The translations under genes were made by a program, and so were the position numbers. A stretch of DNA of 64,000 nucleotides from Nocardia rhizosphaerihabitans (GTDB lineage: Bacteria > Actinomycetota > Actinomycetes > Mycobacteriales > Mycobacteriaceae): contig NZ_BMNE01000003.1 of assembly GCF_014646295.1 (NCBI RefSeq), forward strand, positions 245,800-309,799. The letters run 5' to 3'. Positions 60,611-64,000 of the stretch are shown piece after piece. Within the stretch, counting starts at the first letter, position 1, and each line of letters starts with the position of its first letter. The notes beneath the pieces are model-generated. The model searched no databases and was not told where the DNA came from. It saw only the letters and a program-made list of their open reading frames with translations.

Positions 60611-60647
60611 CGAAGGCGCTGCCCGCATTCGGCGGGCAGCGCCTTCG
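60611..60647. terminator. strong bidirectional terminator hairpin
   Basis: CGAAGGCGCTGCCCGC (60611-60626) pairs perfectly with GCGGGCAGCGCCTTCG (60632-60647) across a 5-nt loop, between the convergent lipase and pucR genes. No long T-run, as is usual in high-GC actinomycetes. Confidence 0.85.
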
Positions 60648-60664
60648 GCGTTCCGGGGGTCTGG

Positions 60665-61888
60665 TCAGGCGGCGGAACGGTAGCTGCGCGCGACGAGCGC
60701 GGAGCGCAGATACCACAGACCCGACGGCTGGGTCGGATCGAAACCGGTGAGCTGGCCGATCCGCTTGAGCCGGTAGTCGACGGTGTTGGTGTGCACGTGC
60801 AGCACCCGCGCGGTGCGCTGGCGGTTGAGGTTGTTGGCGATGTGGCGCTGCAGGGTCTCCAGCAGCTCGGGGTACTGATCCAGCGGGTCGAGCAGCGAAC
60901 CGAGGAACTCCCGGCCGGGGCCGGGGCGGGTCAGCTGGTACTCCAGGGCCAGCTCGTCGAAGCGGTAGAGCCCCGAGGTGACCTCGAGTCGCTGCACCAT
61001 GTCGAGCAGTTCGTGGGCCTGGTCGGCGGCGTCGGGGACGCCGGTCGTCGAGGTCTCGACCATCGCCGCGGTGATCCCGACCTGGGCGGCCTGGGAGAGC
61101 TGGGCGACCAGCGCGGCCAGGCCCTCGCGGTCGAAGGTGTCGGCGGGGATGAGCACCGTGCCGCCGTCGACACTGAGCAGCGACAGCGCCGAATCCCCGC
61201 AGCGCTTGGCCAGTTCGGCCTGTACGCGACGCAGCTTGCGGCGGGCGACCACCTTCGCGTCGAGCGCGGGGTTGGCCTCCTCGCGGTGCGGCGGGATCGC
61301 CAGCGCGAGCACCGCGTAGGTTTCGGCGATCGCGATGCCGCACTCGCGGGCCATCGTGGAGGTGCTGTGCCCGCCGAGCAGCGCCGAGGTGAGCGTGTGC
61401 ACCGCGGTGTGGTGCTCGCTGACGACACCGCGCAGCTCGCGCACGTAGGCCAGCGACACCTGCGCGGTGATGGTGTCGAGCATTTCCATCACCATCTTCA
61501 CGCCGTCGACCAGGTTGTCGTAGTCCTTCACCGACGCGTTGGCCACGACCAGGTCCAGTCCGATCTTGAAGCCCTCGGCGATCGAGTGGTGGATCGTGTC
61601 GATCGGCACGCCCTCGCGGGCCCAGCCGCTGGCCGCGTCCTGCAGGCGCTGCAGTTTGTTCGGGATGTCGCGGCCGTCGAGCATGCTGACGGCGAACTCG
61701 AGGCAGATCCGGGTGATGGTGGTGACGTCGCCGGAGATGGCGTCGCCGGGCAGCGTGCCGCAGGGGACGACATTGGCGACGAAGTGGCCGACCATCTGCC
61801 GGGAGAGGGCACGGACGTCCTTCAACGGCGACGACATCGGCTGACCCGAGATGGTCAGCGATTGCCGGGGTGGATTATCGACGGACAT
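60665..61888 (-). CDS. PucR-family transcriptional regulator (CdaR type)
   Basis: 407 residues from ATG 61888, which has AAGGGAA upstream. The N-terminal two thirds are a GGDEF-like/RsbRD sensing region without recognised catalytic motifs; the C-terminal PucR helix-turn-helix is ANNLNRQRTARVLHVHTN then TVDYRLKRIGQLTG. Members usually regulate purine, sugar-acid or lipid catabolism genes. Its target is unknown; the adjoining lipase is convergent. Confidence 0.92.
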   Translation of the reverse strand: MSVDNPPRQSLTISGQPMSSPLKDVRALSRQMVGHFVANVVPCGTLPGDAISGDVTTITRICLEFAVSMLDGRDIPNKLQRLQDAASGWAREGVPIDTIHHSIAEGFKIGLDLVVANASVKDYDNLVDGVKMVMEMLDTITAQVSLAYVRELRGVVSEHHTAVHTLTSALLGGHSTSTMARECGIAIAETYAVLALAIPPHREEANPALDAKVVARRKLRRVQAELAKRCGDSALSLLSVDGGTVLIPADTFDREGLAALVAQLSQAAQVGITAAMVETSTTGVPDAADQAHELLDMVQRLEVTSGLYRFDELALEYQLTRPGPGREFLGSLLDPLDQYPELLETLQRHIANNLNRQRTARVLHVHTNTVDYRLKRIGQLTGFDPTQPSGLWYLRSALVARSYRSAA

Positions 61889-62099
61889 CTGTGTTCCCTT
61901 CGCCCAAATTTCGGCTCTGCCCCCGCTGTCCAGCGACTTCACCCTAGCCAACCGGCGCCGATGCCGGAATGGAACGTCAGGTAATGGGTCGTGGACCCAT
62001 GCTTGCCTGCCTGCTTGGTGAGCGATCACAAGGCTGGTCCATCGGTATGAGTGGTTGTAGAGTTCTCCGCGCCGGAACGAACCGATAGGGGGCACCACC

Positions 62100-62576
62100 A
62101 TGCGACCTGCCGTCCGTTGTCTGGTCTGGGAACTGGACGAAACCCTGTGGGACGGTGTGGTCCACGACGCGACCAGCACCACGCTGCGCCCGCAGGCACT
62201 GCGCACGCTCACCAAGCTGAGCGAGCGCGGTGTGCTGCATGCTGTCGCGGCACGTGGTGATCGTTCGCGCACGCTGCGGACGCTCTACCGGCACGGGCTG
62301 TACGAGATGTTCTCGGCGGTCGAGGTGGGCTGGGGCCGCAAGTCGGCCTCGATCGTGCGGATCGCCGACACCCTCGGGCTCGGCCTGGAGGGGATGGCGT
62401 TCCTCGACGCCGAGCCGGTGGAACGCGCCGAGGTCTCGCGCGCGCTGCCGATGGTGCGCTGCTATGCCGCCCGCAATGTCGACATGCTGCCGCTGCTGCC
62501 CGATTTCCGGCACGACCTGCGCTCGGGCCCGGTGCCGACCCCGCCGCTGGGGTTCGCGCGCGTGCCCGCGCTCTGA
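62100..62576 (+). CDS. FkbH-like HAD-superfamily protein with degenerate active site
   Basis: 158 residues, resembling the HAD-IIIC domain of FkbH proteins that load glyceryl units on carrier proteins. Motif I should be DxDxT but reads WELDETLWDG, so the nucleophile Asp is Glu11; motif III, normally FIDDNPxER, reads FLDAEPVER. LTKLSERGVLHAVAARGD is the motif II region, with Ala in place of the usual Ser. The missing nucleophile and short length suggest a non-catalytic or repurposed role; no PKS is nearby. Confidence 0.8.
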   Translation: MRPAVRCLVWELDETLWDGVVHDATSTTLRPQALRTLTKLSERGVLHAVAARGDRSRTLRTLYRHGLYEMFSAVEVGWGRKSASIVRIADTLGLGLEGMAFLDAEPVERAEVSRALPMVRCYAARNVDMLPLLPDFRHDLRSGPVPTPPLGFARVPAL

Positions 62577-62678
62577 CCGACGCGAGTTCGCCTGCGCGCG
62601 CTGCGTTTACGCACCGGCTGCGGCATCGCAACCGGTGCAAACTTGCACAGAGTGCCAAAACGGCGCTGCCGCATGGGT

Positions 62679-63560
62679 TCAGGACTGGTCGGGCAGCAGC
62701 GCCAGCGTGAGTTCGGCGAGCCGATCCGGGGCGGCGACCACGTCGTAGGCCGCGATCCGGCCCGCGTGAACGGTGAACGTGACGGCGAACAGCGGCTTGC
62801 CTCCCTGTGCCACCACCAGTCCGGGCCGCCCGTCGACGAGGAGCAGCACGGCGTCACGCGACCGCTGCCGCAGCACCAGCGTGCCCTCGGCGACCGCGGC
62901 GGCGCCACGGACGAGCGCCGCCATCCCGGGCGGTAGCGCCGCCGGATCGGCCGTGCGCACCACGTCCGGTGCGAGCACGGCCAGCAGTTCGCCCAGATCA
63001 CCCTCGCGAGCCGCCTTCAGGAACGCCGCCACCGCGACGCGCTGTTCCGCGAACTCGGCCTGCTCGACGCGAGCCGGCGCGTGTACCCGGAGCCGGGCGC
63101 GGCTGGCGAGCTTCTTGGTGGTGGCCGGTGTCCGCCCGAGCATCGGCGCGATGTCCGCGAACGGCACGGCGAACAGATCGTGCAGAACGAACGCGACCCG
63201 TTCCTCCGGCCCGAGCACATCGAGGACTACCAGCATGGCCCGTCCGACCGAATCCGCCAGCAGCGCTTCGTCCTCGGGATCGGCGCCGGGTCCGGTGGCG
63301 CGCGCGTCGACGGCCGCCGTCTCGGTGGTCTCGGCGCGTTGCGCGCGCACGCGCAGGGCGTCCAGGCAGATCCGGGTCACGACCGTGGTCAGCCAGCCGT
63401 CGAGATTGGCGATCTCGGCCGCGGCCACCCGATCCAGCCGCAGCCAGGTCTCCTGCACCGCGTCGTCGGCCTCGGCGGCCGAGCCGAGCATCCGGTAGGC
63501 GATGTTGCGCAGTCGGGTGCGCCGCTGCTCGAAGGCCAGCGCGAGCGAATCCGCGCGCAT
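62679..63560 (-). CDS. ECF41-type sigma factor with SnoaL-like C-terminal domain
   Basis: 293 residues. Sigma region 2 (RRTRLRNIAYRMLGSAAEADDAVQETWLRL), with typical WLTTVVTRICLDALR, and region 4 (LGPEERVAFVLHDLFAVPF, LGRTPATTKKLASRARLRV) are followed by a SnoaL-like domain of about 110 residues that modulates activity in the ECF41 group. The late APDRLAEL resembles the NPDKL motif of that group. It is divergent from a DoxX-family gene, the usual arrangement with a target gene, and there is no anti-sigma factor. Confidence 0.92.
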   Translation of the reverse strand: MRADSLALAFEQRRTRLRNIAYRMLGSAAEADDAVQETWLRLDRVAAAEIANLDGWLTTVVTRICLDALRVRAQRAETTETAAVDARATGPGADPEDEALLADSVGRAMLVVLDVLGPEERVAFVLHDLFAVPFADIAPMLGRTPATTKKLASRARLRVHAPARVEQAEFAEQRVAVAAFLKAAREGDLGELLAVLAPDVVRTADPAALPPGMAALVRGAAAVAEGTLVLRQRSRDAVLLLVDGRPGLVVAQGGKPLFAVTFTVHAGRIAAYDVVAAPDRLAELTLALLPDQS

Positions 63561-63584
63561 CGGTCACCTTTCGGTCGGGCCGTT

Positions 63585-63613
63585 CGTCACACACGACGAC
63601 GGCGACTGCCGTC
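63585..63613 (+). promoter_or_regulatory. candidate ECF41 promoter for the DoxX gene
   Basis: CGTCACA (63585-63591), 18-bp spacer, CGTC (63610-63613), close to the ECF41 consensus TGTCACA then CGTC as I recall it. It lies 28 bp ahead of the DoxX-family start. Confidence 0.45.
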
Positions 63614-63641
63614 GATCACCGTAGACCGGAGGAACCGTCCA

Positions 63642-63986
63642 ATGCACACCAGCTATGTCGTCGTCACCGTGCTCGCCGCACTGGCCGCACTCGCCGCCGC
63701 CGCGATCGATGTCGTCCGTGCCGACTGGGTGCGCGAGAACATGCGCCACTACGGCGTCGCGCCGTGGACACTCACCCCGTTCGCCGTGATCAAGGCGGCC
63801 GGTGGGCTGGGCCTGCTCGCCGGTCTGGCCTACCGCCCACTGGCCGTCGCGGCCGCGGCCGGGCTGGTGCTGTACTTCGTCGGCGCCGAGCTCACCGTGC
63901 TGCGGGCGCGCTGGTACGCGCACCTGGGCTACCCGCTGCCGTATCTGCTGCTGGCGGCCGGGTCGCTGGCACTGGCCTTGGCGTGA
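63642..63986 (+). CDS. DoxX-family membrane protein
   Basis: 114 residues, four hydrophobic segments. The DoxX-like pattern is present: VRENMRHYGVAPWTLTPFAVIKAAGGLGLLAGL with a later LVLYFVGAELTVLRARW. ATG 63642 has GGAGGAA. DoxX-like genes next to ECF41 sigma factors are common targets and are thought to act in quinone or oxidant handling at the membrane. The gene is complete; only 14 bp of the window follow it. Confidence 0.88.
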   Translation: MHTSYVVVTVLAALAALAAAAIDVVRADWVRENMRHYGVAPWTLTPFAVIKAAGGLGLLAGLAYRPLAVAAAAGLVLYFVGAELTVLRARWYAHLGYPLPYLLLAAGSLALALA

Positions 63987-64000
63987 GGTGGTGGTGGGGG

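Noticed and set aside
60604..60664. Possible CRISPR or repeat array
   Set aside because: Only one inverted repeat is present, which is a terminator; no direct repeats with spacers occur in the window.
62643..62658. TTGCAC-AGA-GTGCCAA dyad and nearby GCACCGG/CCGGTGC repeat
   Set aside because: Operator-like, but located between two convergent genes where no promoter is expected; more likely part of a transcript end structure.

Overview
The window is about 70% GC and looks like a chromosomal segment of a mycolic-acid-containing actinomycete, most likely Nocardia or a close relative. The reasons are an antigen-85-type mycolyltransferase-like enzyme, PapA-like acyltransferases beside a glycosyltransferase and a DrrAB-type exporter, a LigC/Prim-PolC repair pair, a DUF397/XRE pair, frequent GTG starts and many 4-bp ATGA/GTGA gene overlaps. 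I see no rRNA, tRNA, CRISPR array, transposase or phage gene.

Region by region. 1-7000: a sulfonate/sulfate-ester scavenging operon on the minus strand (lipoprotein receptor, ATPase, permease, flavin monooxygenase, TauD-type dioxygenase, FAD flavoprotein cut by the window edge). It carries two short cysteine-containing leader peptides, one ahead of the receptor and one between the monooxygenase and the dioxygenase, which suggests cysteine-responsive control. 7098-12143: an IclR regulator divergent from dhaKLM; the DhaM protein contains a complete PEP-to-EIIA phosphorelay. 12282-18393: a minus-strand operon of two condensation/PapA-type acyltransferases, a GT1 glycosyltransferase, an ABC exporter and a 54-residue protein, probably making and exporting an acylated glycoside. 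18696-20380: a secreted GH43-like protein and a TVP38-family membrane protein. 20558-25784: mutA-mutB-meaB (methylmalonyl-CoA mutase and its GTPase). 25843-30116: an ArsR/SRPBCC pair, a Tat-type multicopper oxidase and a NarL-type two-component system. 30212-41075: scattered metabolic genes (NAD(P)-binding protein, mycolyltransferase-like protein, amidohydrolase plus nucleoside hydrolase, FAD monooxygenase with TetR, a CoA-transferase with apparently permuted halves, an orphan type II thioesterase, an SDR with a zinc ribbon).

41335-44635: a DUF4190-type membrane protein, Prim-PolC, LigC and a CspB-like cold-shock protein. 44839-51674: the most unusual block. A stand-alone NRPS condensation domain meets, tail to tail, a four-gene operon encoding a SufS-like desulfurase, an unknown protein ending in an HMA metal-binding domain, a fold-type III PLP (Y4yA/decarboxylase-like) enzyme and a cysteine synthase-rhodanese fusion. 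I cannot match this combination to a described pathway. 51748-55800: a CBS protein, then a DUF397/XRE locus with a 17-bp motif present three times, each copy upstream of a small gene; then an NAD(P)-binding protein and a DUF2599 lipoprotein. 56424-60603: three secreted lipases in a row. 60665-63986: a PucR regulator, a degenerate FkbH-like HAD protein, and an ECF41-type sigma factor divergent from a DoxX-family gene.

The functional themes are sulfur acquisition and sulfur transfer, lipid and cell-envelope chemistry (mycolate, glycolipid, lipases, propionyl/methylmalonyl-CoA), and dense local regulation by palindromic operators between divergent genes. Starts were chosen from Shine-Dalgarno sequences, overlaps and family N-termini; several are likely leaderless GTG starts.
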